Shown here one piece after another: positions 23,286 through 33,826 of a DNA stretch of 43,022 bases. The notes beneath the pieces are model-generated. The model was not told the origin of the DNA. It was given only the letters and a program-made list of their open reading frames with translations, and ran no database searches. The position numbers were made by a program, and so were the translations under genes. How positions within the stretch are numbered: the first letter of the stretch is position 1; each line of letters starts with the position of its first letter. The stretch lies in contig DASXVE010000013.1 in NCBI GenBank assembly GCA_036504445.1, forward strand, positions 1 through 43,022, given 5' to 3'. The DNA comes from Candidatus Aquicultor sp. (GTDB taxonomy: Bacteria > Actinomycetota > Aquicultoria > Aquicultorales > Aquicultoraceae).

Positions 23286-23657
23286 TTAGAACTTAATTTC
23301 TCCCATAACGTTCATGTGTTTGATGGTTCCGCGAGGGATAATGTGAAAATCATTGTGGCGATAGCCTCGACCGTGATTTGTTAGGTCATAGTCCTGCACA
23401 AGAACAACATAATCTTCGGTTTCTTGCCACACGAGGCCTACGGTAATTTTGGAGAGCCGAAATATTTCGAAGTCATCGGGGATCTCGACACGAGAGTACG
23501 CGGTAATATCTTCCCACCACACTGCTGCAATTTTTTTAATCTGGATATCTTCTTCGGGAAATTCCAGTTCTTCGTCTAAATGAAACGACTCGGGTTCGGG
23601 CGAATACGTTGCTTCTGAAACAGCTTTTCCCCTAAGGTTCGATGGTTGATTCTCCAC
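23286..23657 (-). CDS. Hypothetical small protein, unknown family
   Basis: 123 residues from GTG 23657, which has AAAAGGAG 8 nt upstream; the open frame reaches 23741 but with no ribosome-binding site. Residues 1-45 are polar and variable. The rest (KKIAAVWWEDITAYSRVEIP then TVGLVWQETEDYVVLVQDYD, ending IIPRGTIKHMNVMGEIKF) looks like a compact beta-rich domain. It has the pattern of small proteins in which a WxD segment, a TVG strand and an IPRG-x-IK end recur, but I cannot name a family. There is no TM helix, signal or cysteine. Its stop abuts that of the convergent DUF151 gene. Confidence 0.65.
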   Translation of the reverse strand: MENQPSNLRGKAVSEATYSPEPESFHLDEELEFPEEDIQIKKIAAVWWEDITAYSRVEIPDDFEIFRLSKITVGLVWQETEDYVVLVQDYDLTNHGRGYRHNDFHIIPRGTIKHMNVMGEIKF

Positions 23658-23973
23658 GCGCACGTCTCCTTTTACTTTCAACACTGTAGCTTTCTGAGGT
23701 GTGACTGTTAACGTCCCTGGGAAAATTCTAAACCGTCCCAATACCTAATGTCAAACATTTTTGTTAAGATACGCCTGGTCATGGGCATAATTGCTTAGTA
23801 ACTGACAGCTTGTTTGTGTGCTTATTTGCTTAGTAAGAGACCGGCCGCATTGCTCAAATGAGCCTTACATGTTTTATCTACGATATGGTCGGGAATAAAA
23901 ATGGTGCACTGCAAAACAGATGTATAAGCCCGATATGGGTGGTATAAGACCAGCGGGAAGGCGGTTTCAAGGT
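23658..23973. other. 316-bp intergenic region between divergent genes
   Basis: No convincing coding sequence is seen here. It should hold the divergent promoters of the hypothetical gene at 23286-23657 and the STAS gene. It contains the 11-bp direct repeat TTGCTTAGTAA at 23791-23801 and 23826-23836 (35-bp period) and a small inverted repeat GCTCA-AA-TGAGC near 23854-23865. No clear promoter hexamer pair was found. Confidence 0.5.
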
Positions 23974-24324
23974 ATGCAGATAACCAGAATGACTGTCGAT
24001 GAGACGCCGGTTATTGAGGTTGGGGGGCAGATTGATCTCAGTAATTGCCATCAACTTCATGATGCAATCAGCGAAGAAGTCGCCGCGGGGAACTTCTTTA
24101 TAGTTGTAAATCTCAATAAGATTAGTTATATAGACAGCTCATGCCTCGGGGTCTTGCTTGGGGGGTTAGAGCGGGTCAAAAAACGGGGCGGAACGCTTGC
24201 TATTGTCGGGAACTCACTCGTTGATAGAGTGCTCACACTGACCGGTTTAACACGAATATTTCCCTTTCACTCCTCCGTCCACGAAGCAATCGGTAATTTG
24301 AAAAAAGCAAAGGCAGCTAGGTAA
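23974..24324 (+). CDS. STAS-domain anti-sigma factor antagonist-like protein
   Basis: 116 residues from ATG 23974 (MQITRMTVDETPVIEVGGQI), the usual length for SpoIIAA/RsbV-type proteins; an upstream in-frame ATG at 23920 has no support. The STAS core is clear: GGQIDLSNCHQLHDAI, VVNLNKISYIDSSCLGVLLG (the DSS serine is the usual phosphorylation position) and the C-terminal LTGLTRIFPFHSSVHEAI. Such proteins switch partners with anti-sigma kinases. The window's PAS/HATPase_c protein at 3223-4476 is the only candidate ATPase with an RsbW/RsbT-like look, about 20 kb away, so pairing is speculative. Its stop is 6 bp before endonuclease V, so they are probably co-transcribed. Confidence 0.88.
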   Translation: MQITRMTVDETPVIEVGGQIDLSNCHQLHDAISEEVAAGNFFIVVNLNKISYIDSSCLGVLLGGLERVKKRGGTLAIVGNSLVDRVLTLTGLTRIFPFHSSVHEAIGNLKKAKAAR

Positions 24325-24330
24325 AAAGTC

Positions 24331-25023
24331 ATGAAGGCCCTTGATCTTCACCCCTGGCAGGTCACACCTACAGAAGCGGCAGAAATTCAAAAACGTCTGC
24401 GCGCCCGTATTCACATCAAACCGGCCGATATTACTAAAGTCCGCTATGTGGCAGGCGCGGATGTATCGTATTCCCGCGGCTCCAATGAAATCTACGCCGT
24501 CGCGGTTGTTTTCTCGTTCCCCGATCTAAGGCTGGTAGAAGAGCACGGCGCAGTTAAAACCACTAACTTTCCATATATCCCGGGGTTTTTAACGTTTCGC
24601 GAGGGCCCGGCCGTGCTCGCCGCTTTCGAACAGGTTGAAACCGTCCCCGATGTAATTATTTTCGATGGCCAAGGTATCGCGCACCCCCGCGGTTTTGGTA
24701 TCGCTTCACATATCGGCGTACTGCTCGAAACACCTTCTGTTGGTTGTGCAAAATCGCTACTTACAGGCACATATAGCGAGCCAAGTAATGATCGCGGTGA
24801 AACCAGCTCGCTCACGAAGGGCGACCGGCAGATCGGGGCGGTACTTCGCACCAGGAAAGATGTAGCGCCGGTATTCGTCTCAATCGGTAACGATATCGAC
24901 CTACCAAGCGCGGTGGATGTCGTACTGGCGTGCGCGCCGTGCTACCGCTTGCCGGAGCCGATTCGACGGGCCCACAATCTCTCAAACGGACTACGTGTGA
25001 GGAGCGCCAAAAACCTCGGGTGA
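24331..25023 (+). CDS. nfi: Endonuclease V (deoxyinosine 3' endonuclease)
   Basis: 230 residues, the normal length. It starts repair of deaminated adenine by cutting the second phosphodiester bond 3' of deoxyinosine. Catalytic acidic residues are in place: Asp44 (GADVSY), Glu91 (PYIPGFLTFREGP) and Asp112 (FDGQGIAHPRGFGIASHIG). The Pro-Tyr wedge is in FPYIPGF. The C-terminal part keeps SVGCAKSLLTG and QIGAVLRT. It follows the STAS gene by 6 bp on the same strand. Its last 33 bases overlap the 3' end of a small gene on the other strand. Confidence 0.95.
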   Translation: MKALDLHPWQVTPTEAAEIQKRLRARIHIKPADITKVRYVAGADVSYSRGSNEIYAVAVVFSFPDLRLVEEHGAVKTTNFPYIPGFLTFREGPAVLAAFEQVETVPDVIIFDGQGIAHPRGFGIASHIGVLLETPSVGCAKSLLTGTYSEPSNDRGETSSLTKGDRQIGAVLRTRKDVAPVFVSIGNDIDLPSAVDVVLACAPCYRLPEPIRRAHNLSNGLRVRSAKNLG

Positions 25024-25206
25024 TATGGCGTCCTCGGGAAGATCTTGCGTGTGAATTGATTGAATTGTATAGAGTGGATAAATAATTTCACCCCGGTCTA
25101 TCAGGTCAACTCGCACTAAGCTCTCTAACGGCTCACCGATAGTTATGCTCTCAGCCAAAAATTGCCGCTCCTCACCATTTGTTAAGATTATGGTTGAGAT
25201 TAACAT
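24991..25206 (-). CDS. Small hypothetical protein (71 residues)
   Basis: ATG 25206 has GGAGG 5 nt upstream, giving MLISTIILTNGEERQFLAES and a short beta-rich protein (ITIGEPLESLVRVDLIDRGE, then IYPLYTIQSIH). The open frame extends to 25275 without a binding site. The C-terminal 10 codons overlap the end of nfi in antisense. No family is recognised, and no TM helix or metal-binding motif is seen. The strong ribosome-binding site supports a real gene. Confidence 0.6.
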   Translation of the reverse strand: MLISTIILTNGEERQFLAESITIGEPLESLVRVDLIDRGEIIYPLYTIQSIHTQDLPEDAISPEVFGAPHT

Positions 25207-25313
25207 ATACGCCTCCGGTATCATGAAACCAGTTGATAGAAGCATTATTCCCGATTGTTTAATTATTAAAAACACTTGTGTGATAAGCAGTAGGGGTTCT
25301 ATTTATATCTTAT

Positions 25314-26768
25314 TTATCCTTTAAGAACACCGAGGGGGCGCATCCGTGCGACCTTGCGGGCGATTCCGGTTGCGTGGCATACCTCAACAACTTTGCTTAC
25401 GTTTTTGTATGCCAGTGGGGCTTCTTCTGCAAGTAAGCTCATATTGCCTGCAATGACTGTTATGCCGCGCTTCTTAAGTTCTTTTTGAAGTTCCTGGCTT
25501 TGCACCTGCTTTTTAGCCTGACTGCGGCTTAATTGCCTGCCCGCGCCGTGACACGCCGAGCCGAAAGTCTGCTTCATTGCAGCCTCGGTGCCACAGAGCA
25601 CATAGGATTCGCTTCCCATATCCCCCGGCACAAGAACCGGTTGGCCGGTGTCACGATACGATTGCGGTACAAGTGGGTTTCCCGGGGCAAAAGCGCGCGT
25701 TGCCCCTTTACGGTGGACGCAAACGCGCTTGATCGAGCCATCAACCTCGTGCTCTTCAAATTTGGCGATATTGTGGGTCACATCGTAGAGAAGCCGCATT
25801 CCCAGCGATTCGGCGCTTTGTTTAAGAACGCGTTCGAACGACTCGCGCACCCAGTGTGACAGCACTTGGCGGTTAACAAACGCATAGTTGACGGCGCACG
25901 CCATTGCCGCATAATATTCTCTTCCCTCTTTAGAGTTGACCGGGGCACAGCTGAGCTGGCGATCGGGTAGGTCGGTGCCGAGCCGCTTTACCACGCCCTC
26001 CATGACCCGGATGTAATCGGTGCAAACCTGGTGGCCGACGCCGCGAGAGCCGGAGTGAACCATGACGACGAGTTGTCCTGGAAATAGCCCGAACACACCG
26101 GCGGTATGCTGCTCGAAAATTTCGACGACTTCTTGGATTTCAAGAAAATGATTGCCGGCGCCAAGCGTGCCGACCTGGTCGACGCCGCGCTCATAGACGC
26201 GACCGCTTACAATTTCAGGGTCGGCTCCGGCAAGACAGCCGTTTTCTTCGGTGTGCTCGATATCCTCGGGCCAGCCGTAACCGTGTGTAACCGCCCACTT
26301 TGAACCGTTAACCATAAGACGTGCCATTTCTTTTTGATTCAAGCGAATCTTACCGCGGCTTCCCACACCTTTAGGCACCGAGCGCGCGAGTTCTACCGTT
26401 AACGCCTCCGTATATTGTGCGACATCCGCGGCGAGAATCTCCGTCTTAATCAGGCGCACGCCGCAGTTGATATCAAAACCGACCCCGCCCGGTGAAATCG
26501 AGCCGTTCTCGGCATCCATAGCCGCAATACCGCCGATCGGAAAACCGTAGCCCCAGTGGATGTCGGGCACTGCTATCGACGCCTTAAGTATGCCGGGCAG
26601 CATCGCCACATTGGCAACTTGCTCGAGTGCTTTATCCTCGTTGGCTTTTAATAATAATTCTTTGCTCGCGTACACGATGCCGGGAACGCGCATACCGGTT
26701 TTGTACTCAACCGGTATCTTCCAGGTGTATTCGGAGAGCTGCTCTAATTGTTCAAAAATGTCAGCCAT
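25314..26768 (-). CDS. rtcB: RtcB 3'-phosphate/5'-hydroxyl RNA ligase
   Basis: 484 residues, full length and without an intein. RtcB joins RNA 2',3'-cyclic phosphate or 3'-phosphate ends to 5'-OH ends, using GTP and Mn2+, in tRNA splicing or RNA repair. The metal-site and catalytic motifs are present: PDIHWGYGFPIGG, GGVGFDINCGVRL (Cys near 102), GAGNHFLE, VHSGSRGVGH, DVTHNIAKFEEH, HRKGATRAF and CHGAGRQLSR, which carries the histidine that is guanylylated. A GAGGT lies 4 nt before the ATG. Archease, its activator, is encoded 110 bp upstream on the same strand, so the two probably work together. Confidence 0.96.
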   Translation of the reverse strand: MADIFEQLEQLSEYTWKIPVEYKTGMRVPGIVYASKELLLKANEDKALEQVANVAMLPGILKASIAVPDIHWGYGFPIGGIAAMDAENGSISPGGVGFDINCGVRLIKTEILAADVAQYTEALTVELARSVPKGVGSRGKIRLNQKEMARLMVNGSKWAVTHGYGWPEDIEHTEENGCLAGADPEIVSGRVYERGVDQVGTLGAGNHFLEIQEVVEIFEQHTAGVFGLFPGQLVVMVHSGSRGVGHQVCTDYIRVMEGVVKRLGTDLPDRQLSCAPVNSKEGREYYAAMACAVNYAFVNRQVLSHWVRESFERVLKQSAESLGMRLLYDVTHNIAKFEEHEVDGSIKRVCVHRKGATRAFAPGNPLVPQSYRDTGQPVLVPGDMGSESYVLCGTEAAMKQTFGSACHGAGRQLSRSQAKKQVQSQELQKELKKRGITVIAGNMSLLAEEAPLAYKNVSKVVEVCHATGIARKVARMRPLGVLKG

Positions 26769-26878
26769 TATGACCTCGATTACTATTTACTGCCGCGCTC
26801 GGTTATTGCCCGGGTGAAGTAAATATAGGAGTTTTACAACAACCCTGCAACTAATACAGGAAAATTATCCGGGAGCGA

Positions 26879-27298
26879 TTACACGTCAAAAATGACTTGG
26901 GCGGACCAGATACCATCGGTGTACTCGACTTTAAGCATGTGGTAGCTCGTAGCCTTGATCTGGGTTTTTATCTGGTGACGGCCGAGATCCAGCGGCTCGC
27001 CGTAGGCGATGGCCCGCAAGCGGTGTTCCTCGTCCCAGTCGACGATGTTGACGCGTTTAAAAACCTTATAGCGCACCTCAAACTGGTAAAGGAGCTCGTT
27101 GAGCCATTCGACAAGTAAGTCCTCTCTATCCTCGGCTTCGATTTCGATCTCCTCAGATAGAGAGGACTTTACATTATCAAGGTCTGTTATAAGGCTGAAC
27201 ATGCCGACGGCAATGTTCTCAAACACTTCTTTCAGCGTATGACCATAGGCACGCAAACCAACATCAGCTGTGTGATCTAGAATTTCAAATGCTTGCAT
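26879..27298 (-). CDS. Archease (RtcB activator)
   Basis: 139 residues with the archease pattern: FEILDHTADVGLRAYG at the N-terminus (the metal-binding HTADVG), a central LLVEWLNELLYQFEV, and the C-terminal VKATSYHMLKVEY-like segment (IKATSYHMLKVEYTDG) ending in VIFDV. Archease speeds guanylylation and allows multiple turnover of RtcB. It starts 28 bp after gyrA and is followed by rtcB, so it probably lies in the gyrase transcript. GGGGAG lies 3 nt before the ATG, a short spacing. Confidence 0.94.
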   Translation of the reverse strand: MQAFEILDHTADVGLRAYGHTLKEVFENIAVGMFSLITDLDNVKSSLSEEIEIEAEDREDLLVEWLNELLYQFEVRYKVFKRVNIVDWDEEHRLRAIAYGEPLDLGRHQIKTQIKATSYHMLKVEYTDGIWSAQVIFDV

Positions 27299-27326
27299 GA
27301 GCTCCCCGGAAAGAAGCGCTTCTACC

Positions 27327-29795
27327 CTATTCTGCTACTTCCACTTCTACTCCATTGCCATCGCCGTCGTCTTTTTCAACAACCAGGGCAACGGCACTTA
27401 CGGTGTCGTTATCATTAAGATTCATAATCCTGACACCCTGGGTATTTCTACCCATCTGGGAAATCTGTTTAACCCGCATCCTGATAATTATGCCTTCGCT
27501 TGAGATCACCAGTAACTCGTGGTTTTCCTGGACCATCTTGGCGGCGGCGATTTGCCCGCGCCTCGATGTGTCTTTAAGCGTTTTTACACCTCGCCCGCCG
27601 CGACCTTGCAGCGGGTAATTACTCATCGGCGTGCGCTTTCCAAAACCGTTTTCGGTCACGATAAGGAAATCGGATTCATCTCGAGCGATTTCTATCGCAA
27701 GCACTTCGTCCTCGTCGCCGAGCGTCATTCCTTTAACGCCGGTTGCAGTACGGCCCATCGGGCGCACATCGGTTTCGCGGAAGCGAATCGACATGCCGGC
27801 TTTCGATACCAGAATGATATCGTCGGAGCCCCGGGTGATTTTCACGCCGATAAGCTCGTCGTCCTCACGCATGGTTATCGCCAGGATGCCGTCACGACGT
27901 GAGCTATTGTACTCGACAAACGGTGTTTTCTTTGCGATGCCGTTTTTGGTGGCCATGATGAGATATTGATCGCTCTCAAATACTTTTGTTGAAATAACGG
28001 CGGCGATTTTCTCGTCCGCGGTAAACGGCAACAAGTTCACGACTGCTTGGCCGCGGGCCGTCCGGCTTGCGAGCGGCAGTTCATGCACCTTCAATTTATA
28101 TACCTTACCCTTATTCGAGAAGAATAAGATGTAATTATGTGTCGATGCGATGAAGAGGTGCTCGATAAAGTCGCCCTCTTTGAGGTTCGCCCCGGCGACA
28201 CCCTTGCCGCCCCGCGCCTGTCCCTTGTAGGTTGTGGCCGGCAGGCGTTTTACGTAGCCTGAGTGGCTTATGGTGATTACCATATCCTCTTCGGCGATCA
28301 AATCCTCGATTTCAATCTCGGTCGCCGCAGAAGTGATCTGACTGCGCCGTGCGTCCGCATATTTATTGCGAACCTCGGTGAGTTCGTCCTTGATGATACC
28401 AAGGAGCACTTGTTCGCTCTCCAAGATGCTTCTGAGATATTTAATGCGCGCAAGCAACTCTTTGTGCTCGTCGATGAGTTTTTGCCTCTCAAGAGCAGCT
28501 AAGGCCCGCAAGCGCATCTCAAGAATTGCCGATGCTTGAATTTCTGAGAGCTCAAAGCGCTCCATAAGGCGCCCTCTCGCTACATCGACCGTCTTCGAGG
28601 AGCGGATAATCTCGATAACCTCATCGAGATTATCGAGCGCTATAAGTAGGCCTTCGACAACATGAAGCCGGTCTTCGGCTTTCTTGAGTTCGAACTTGGT
28701 GCGCCTGGTCACAACATCTTTTTGGTGCTCGATATAATATTTGAGCACTTGTGGTAGCGTCAAAACGCGCGGCACACCATCGACGAGCGCGAGCATGATT
28801 ACACCAAAGCTCGTCTCGAGCTGGGTGTGTTTATAGAGCTTATTAAGCACTACCTGCGAAATCGCGTCGCGCTTAAGCTCGATAACCAGTCGCATGCCGG
28901 AGCGATCGCTCTCGTCACGAAGGTCGGATATTTCTGTTATCTTTTTGTCGCGCACGAGTTCGGCTATTTTCTCGGTCAGCCGAGCTTTATTGACCTGGTA
29001 CGGTATCTCGGAAATTATGATCCGCTGTTTACCCTGCTTGGTCTGCTCGGCGTGGGCTTTACCGCGAATTTTAATCGAGCCGCGCCCTGTCTCGTATGCT
29101 TCCCTAATGCCGGTTCGACCCATAATGATGCCGCCGGTTGGAAAATCGGGGCCTTTGACGTGCTGCATGAGATCGGCGACTGTGCTCTCCGGATTATCGA
29201 TCATCGCAATAACCGCGTCGATTACCTCACCTAAATTATGCGGTGGAATATTGGTCGCCATACCAACAGCGATACCGGATGCGCCGTTGACTAAAAGGTT
29301 TGGATAACGGCTGGGAAGTACGATTGGCTCTTCGAGTGTCTCATCGAAGTTCAGCGTAAAATCGATGGTATCCTTATCGATATCGCGCAGCATTTCCGCT
29401 GCAAGCTTCGAAAGCCGTGCCTCGGTATAACGCATTGCGGCGGCCGAGTCGCCATCGACCGAGCCGAAGTTGCCGTGGCCGTCGATCAGCTCGTAGCGCA
29501 TCGAGAAATTCTGAGCCATCCGCACCAGTGAATCATATACCGCCGAGTCGCCGTGCGGGTGATACTTACCCAACACTTCTCCGACGATACGGGCGCATTT
29601 CTTATATTGGCTGCCCGGGCGCATACCCATGTCGTGCATCGCGTACAAGATACGCCGGTGCACCGGTTTTAATCCGTCGCGGACATCGGGAAGTGCACGA
29701 CCAACGATGACGCTCATCGCATAATCGATATATGAACTTCTCAGTTCATCTTCAATTTCAATTGTTTCTACTCTGCCTGCTAAGGCTTCGACCAT
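27327..29795 (-). CDS. gyrA: DNA gyrase subunit A
   Basis: 822 residues, the usual size. It cuts and rejoins DNA in the A2B2 gyrase. The active tyrosine is Tyr123 in [13 protein letters not shown]. The quinolone-resistance region reads [20 protein letters not shown] with Ser84 and Asp88, the sensitive-type residues. The C-terminal beta-pinwheel holds a GyrA-box-like QARGGKG and further QGRGGRG repeats, favouring gyrase over topoisomerase IV. The C-terminal tail is acidic. AAGGAG lies 9 nt before the ATG, itself preceded by a 7-bp GC hairpin. It follows gyrB by 120 bp. Confidence 0.97.
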   Translation of the reverse strand: MVEALAGRVETIEIEDELRSSYIDYAMSVIVGRALPDVRDGLKPVHRRILYAMHDMGMRPGSQYKKCARIVGEVLGKYHPHGDSAVYDSLVRMAQNFSMRYELIDGHGNFGSVDGDSAAAMRYTEARLSKLAAEMLRDIDKDTIDFTLNFDETLEEPIVLPSRYPNLLVNGASGIAVGMATNIPPHNLGEVIDAVIAMIDNPESTVADLMQHVKGPDFPTGGIIMGRTGIREAYETGRGSIKIRGKAHAEQTKQGKQRIIISEIPYQVNKARLTEKIAELVRDKKITEISDLRDESDRSGMRLVIELKRDAISQVVLNKLYKHTQLETSFGVIMLALVDGVPRVLTLPQVLKYYIEHQKDVVTRRTKFELKKAEDRLHVVEGLLIALDNLDEVIEIIRSSKTVDVARGRLMERFELSEIQASAILEMRLRALAALERQKLIDEHKELLARIKYLRSILESEQVLLGIIKDELTEVRNKYADARRSQITSAATEIEIEDLIAEEDMVITISHSGYVKRLPATTYKGQARGGKGVAGANLKEGDFIEHLFIASTHNYILFFSNKGKVYKLKVHELPLASRTARGQAVVNLLPFTADEKIAAVISTKVFESDQYLIMATKNGIAKKTPFVEYNSSRRDGILAITMREDDELIGVKITRGSDDIILVSKAGMSIRFRETDVRPMGRTATGVKGMTLGDEDEVLAIEIARDESDFLIVTENGFGKRTPMSNYPLQGRGGRGVKTLKDTSRRGQIAAAKMVQENHELLVISSEGIIIRMRVKQISQMGRNTQGVRIMNLNDNDTVSAVALVVEKDDGDGNGVEVEVAE

Positions 29796-29814
29796 CTTGT
29801 ATTACTCCTTCTGG

Positions 29815-29833
29815 GGCCGGCAGGAAGCCGGCC
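29815..29833 (-). promoter_or_regulatory. GC-rich hairpin in the gyrB-gyrA spacer
   Basis: GGCCGGC and GCCGGCC pair perfectly around a 5-nt loop just upstream of the gyrA ribosome-binding site. There is no T-tract after it on the minus strand, so it does not look like a terminator. It may stabilise a processed gyrA mRNA or modulate gyrA translation. Confidence 0.5.
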
Positions 29834-29915
29834 AAAATTAACTATAATATTAAAACAGTATTCGCATAAGCGTTGTTGGTGGCGGCCGCACGACGTCACC
29901 ACGGGTACTGCTTAA

Positions 29916-31904
<1,989 letters not shown>

Positions 31905-31935
31905 TTAGTGAATTTGTGCTGAAAAAATCCATCCG

Positions 31936-32412
31936 TTAGCCGCCTTGCGCACGCCATCGCTTAAGCTTTTTATCCTTTTCCGCAAGCCGTTTCAGGCGGT
32001 CGCGGAGCTCGTCTTCCGGCAGCTCATCCACTATGTCGTCGATAAAATCCTGCTCGTCATCGGAGAGCTTAACCGCGGCAAGCGGCGGCGCGTCTTTCAT
32101 CTCGGGCTCTGCCTGTGTAGCAGGTTCGGTTTGCCGGCATGTGAAGCGGATCTCGCGCACAACCTGCTCGCCAATTGCGGCATTTATTTTGCGGCGAATA
32201 TTGCCTTCGAGCGCCTTTAATTCTTGCGACCACGCGGGGCTTTTTGTCGCCACATATAGCACGCCTGAGCGGATGCGCAGCGGGCGGGCGCATTCGCATA
32301 CCGGGCGCCCGACAATCTCATCCCAAACGGAAAGGGCTTTTAGCTCGGTAAATTTTCCGGCAAGCGGTCCGCCCCTTTCCAACTCATCGAAAGCATCGCT
32401 TAATCGCTTCAT
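31936..32412 (-). CDS. dciA: DciA-type helicase loader (DUF721)
   Basis: 158 residues. The N-terminal domain (about 1-95) has the DUF721 pattern ALSVWDEIVGRPVCECARPL, RSGVLYVATKSPAWSQELKA and LEGNIRRKINAAIG, and the rest is a charged helical tail. DciA is the ancestral DnaB helicase operator or loader in most bacteria lacking DnaC/DnaI. The position recF-dciA-gyrB is typical of Actinobacteria. Its ATG directly follows the recF TAA with no intervening base, so translation is probably coupled. Confidence 0.88.
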   Translation of the reverse strand: MKRLSDAFDELERGGPLAGKFTELKALSVWDEIVGRPVCECARPLRIRSGVLYVATKSPAWSQELKALEGNIRRKINAAIGEQVVREIRFTCRQTEPATQAEPEMKDAPPLAAVKLSDDEQDFIDDIVDELPEDELRDRLKRLAEKDKKLKRWRAQGG

Positions 32413-33504
32413 TTATTTAATCCTCATAATATGGGCCTGGCCGATATCGATTTCGGTTATATATTCCGCATTTGTGCTTGTTATAATAACCTGAACGCCG
32501 TCGTTAATTTGTTTAAGAAGCGCGCGTCGCCGTGATTGGTCGAGCTCCGAGAGAACGTCGTCTAAGAGCAGGACCGGCTCCTCCCCCGCTCGCTCGTGCA
32601 CAATCAACATTTCGGCGATTTTCAGCGCCAGTGCGGTAGAGCGTTGCTCTCCCTGCGATCCGAACGAGCGCAGATCGACGGTGTTTGCATACATACCGAC
32701 GTCATCGCGGTGCGGCCCGACCAGCGTTATCCCCCGCTCGATTTCGTGTTTTCTTCGCTCTTCTAGTGAAGATTTAAAGCGCTCGGTAATTTCATCAAGT
32801 GTGTTGTGATCGGTTAACAGCTGATTCTCGTACGTTAATGAAAACACCATATCACCGTCGGCGATATTTTTATACGCCTCGGCTGCGTGCTCTTCAAGTG
32901 TTGAAATTAGGGCGCGCCGCGCCGCAATCAATTTAATACCCGCGGGAATGAGTTGTTGGTCCCAATAGTCGAGCACATCTTGTTTCATGCGCCCGGCCGC
33001 TATTTTTTTAAGCAACATATTCCGCTGCTTTAGTATTTTTCCGTAGTGCCCACGCCAGTATCCATAATCCGGTTTGATTTTTTCAAGAACTTCATCAAGG
33101 TATGCGCGCCGGTATTCCGGCATTTCCTTCACGATTTTGAGGTGGTCTGGGGTAAAAAGAACCGTTAAAAGGGGCCTTTGTACCCCTTTCCCTTGCCGAT
33201 AACTAACGCCGTTTACTTTAACCTGTTTTGTGCCGGTTTTGAAAATTGTCGTTTCGGCCGCGACCTCGCGGTCGCTCCGCGATACCGCCGCTTTTACGTG
33301 TGCAAATTCTTCGCCCCATTTTACCAGGTCTTGATTCGTGGTTGTGCGGTATGAACGGCCGTTTTCAAGCACATAAATTGACTCCAATAAATTTGTTTTC
33401 CCGGCGGCATTTTGGCCGACAACAAAATTTAAGCCGGGTTCAAGCTCGCTCGCAAATTCGCTATAATTTCTATAATTTCGAAGTTGAATTTCCTTTATGC
33501 GCAT
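32413..33504 (-). CDS. recF: DNA replication and repair protein RecF
   Basis: 363 residues from ATG 33504 (MRIKEIQLRNYRNYSEF); the open frame extends to 33549 but the family start fits 33504, though no clear Shine-Dalgarno sequence is seen. Walker A is VVGQNAAGKTNLLESIYVL, the ABC-type signature region is LRSFGSQGEQRSTALALKI, and Walker B is LLDDVLSELDQSRR. RecF is an SMC-like ATPase that loads RecA onto gapped single-stranded DNA with RecO and RecR. It follows the S4-protein gene by 96 bp. Confidence 0.95.
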   Translation of the reverse strand: MRIKEIQLRNYRNYSEFASELEPGLNFVVGQNAAGKTNLLESIYVLENGRSYRTTTNQDLVKWGEEFAHVKAAVSRSDREVAAETTIFKTGTKQVKVNGVSYRQGKGVQRPLLTVLFTPDHLKIVKEMPEYRRAYLDEVLEKIKPDYGYWRGHYGKILKQRNMLLKKIAAGRMKQDVLDYWDQQLIPAGIKLIAARRALISTLEEHAAEAYKNIADGDMVFSLTYENQLLTDHNTLDEITERFKSSLEERRKHEIERGITLVGPHRDDVGMYANTVDLRSFGSQGEQRSTALALKIAEMLIVHERAGEEPVLLLDDVLSELDQSRRRALLKQINDGVQVIITSTNAEYITEIDIGQAHIMRIK

Positions 33505-33600
33505 AACAATATTGTAAACTATCTGGGCGTGAAGCGTGAGGGAAAGCACGCGCCGGGCGTGTTGATAGGCGAAGATATATAAAGCTAGCGGGATTTGTGT

Positions 33601-33813
33601 TTATTGCTGTATTGAAACTTCTATACTCTCACCATCAATGGTGACAATATCACCGTCTTTAACTTTGTAGCCGCGCCGCAGCTCGGTCTTACCGTTTACC
33701 GCGACGGCTCCGTCCTGTATCTCGAGTTTAGCTTCTCCGCCACTGCCGACAAGATCGGCCAGCTTTAAGAGCTGCTCCAGCTTTGTGCCGGGCGTAACCG
33801 TGATGTTTCTCAT
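33601..33813 (-). CDS. S4-domain RNA-binding protein, YaaA/RlbA type
   Basis: 70 residues with a single S4 RNA-binding fold: KLEQLLKLADLVGSGGEAKL, then QDGAVAVNGKTELRRGYKVK and DGDIV. This matches the small S4 protein encoded between dnaN and recF in Bacillus and relatives. Its role is not settled; ribosome-assembly links have been reported for relatives. It starts 13 bp after dnaN, with AAAGGCGG 6-7 nt upstream. No unusual features. Confidence 0.9.
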   Translation of the reverse strand: MRNITVTPGTKLEQLLKLADLVGSGGEAKLEIQDGAVAVNGKTELRRGYKVKDGDIVTIDGESIEVSIQQ

Positions 33814-33826
33814 GAAAAAGCCGCCT

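Noticed and set aside
24991-25275. Longer version of the small antisense gene starting at 25275
   Set aside because: The GGAGG site lies 5 nt before ATG 25206; nothing supports the upstream start.
27355-29307. Numerous plus-strand frames opposite gyrA
   Set aside because: Shadow frames of a highly conserved gene; no ribosome-binding sites or domain content.
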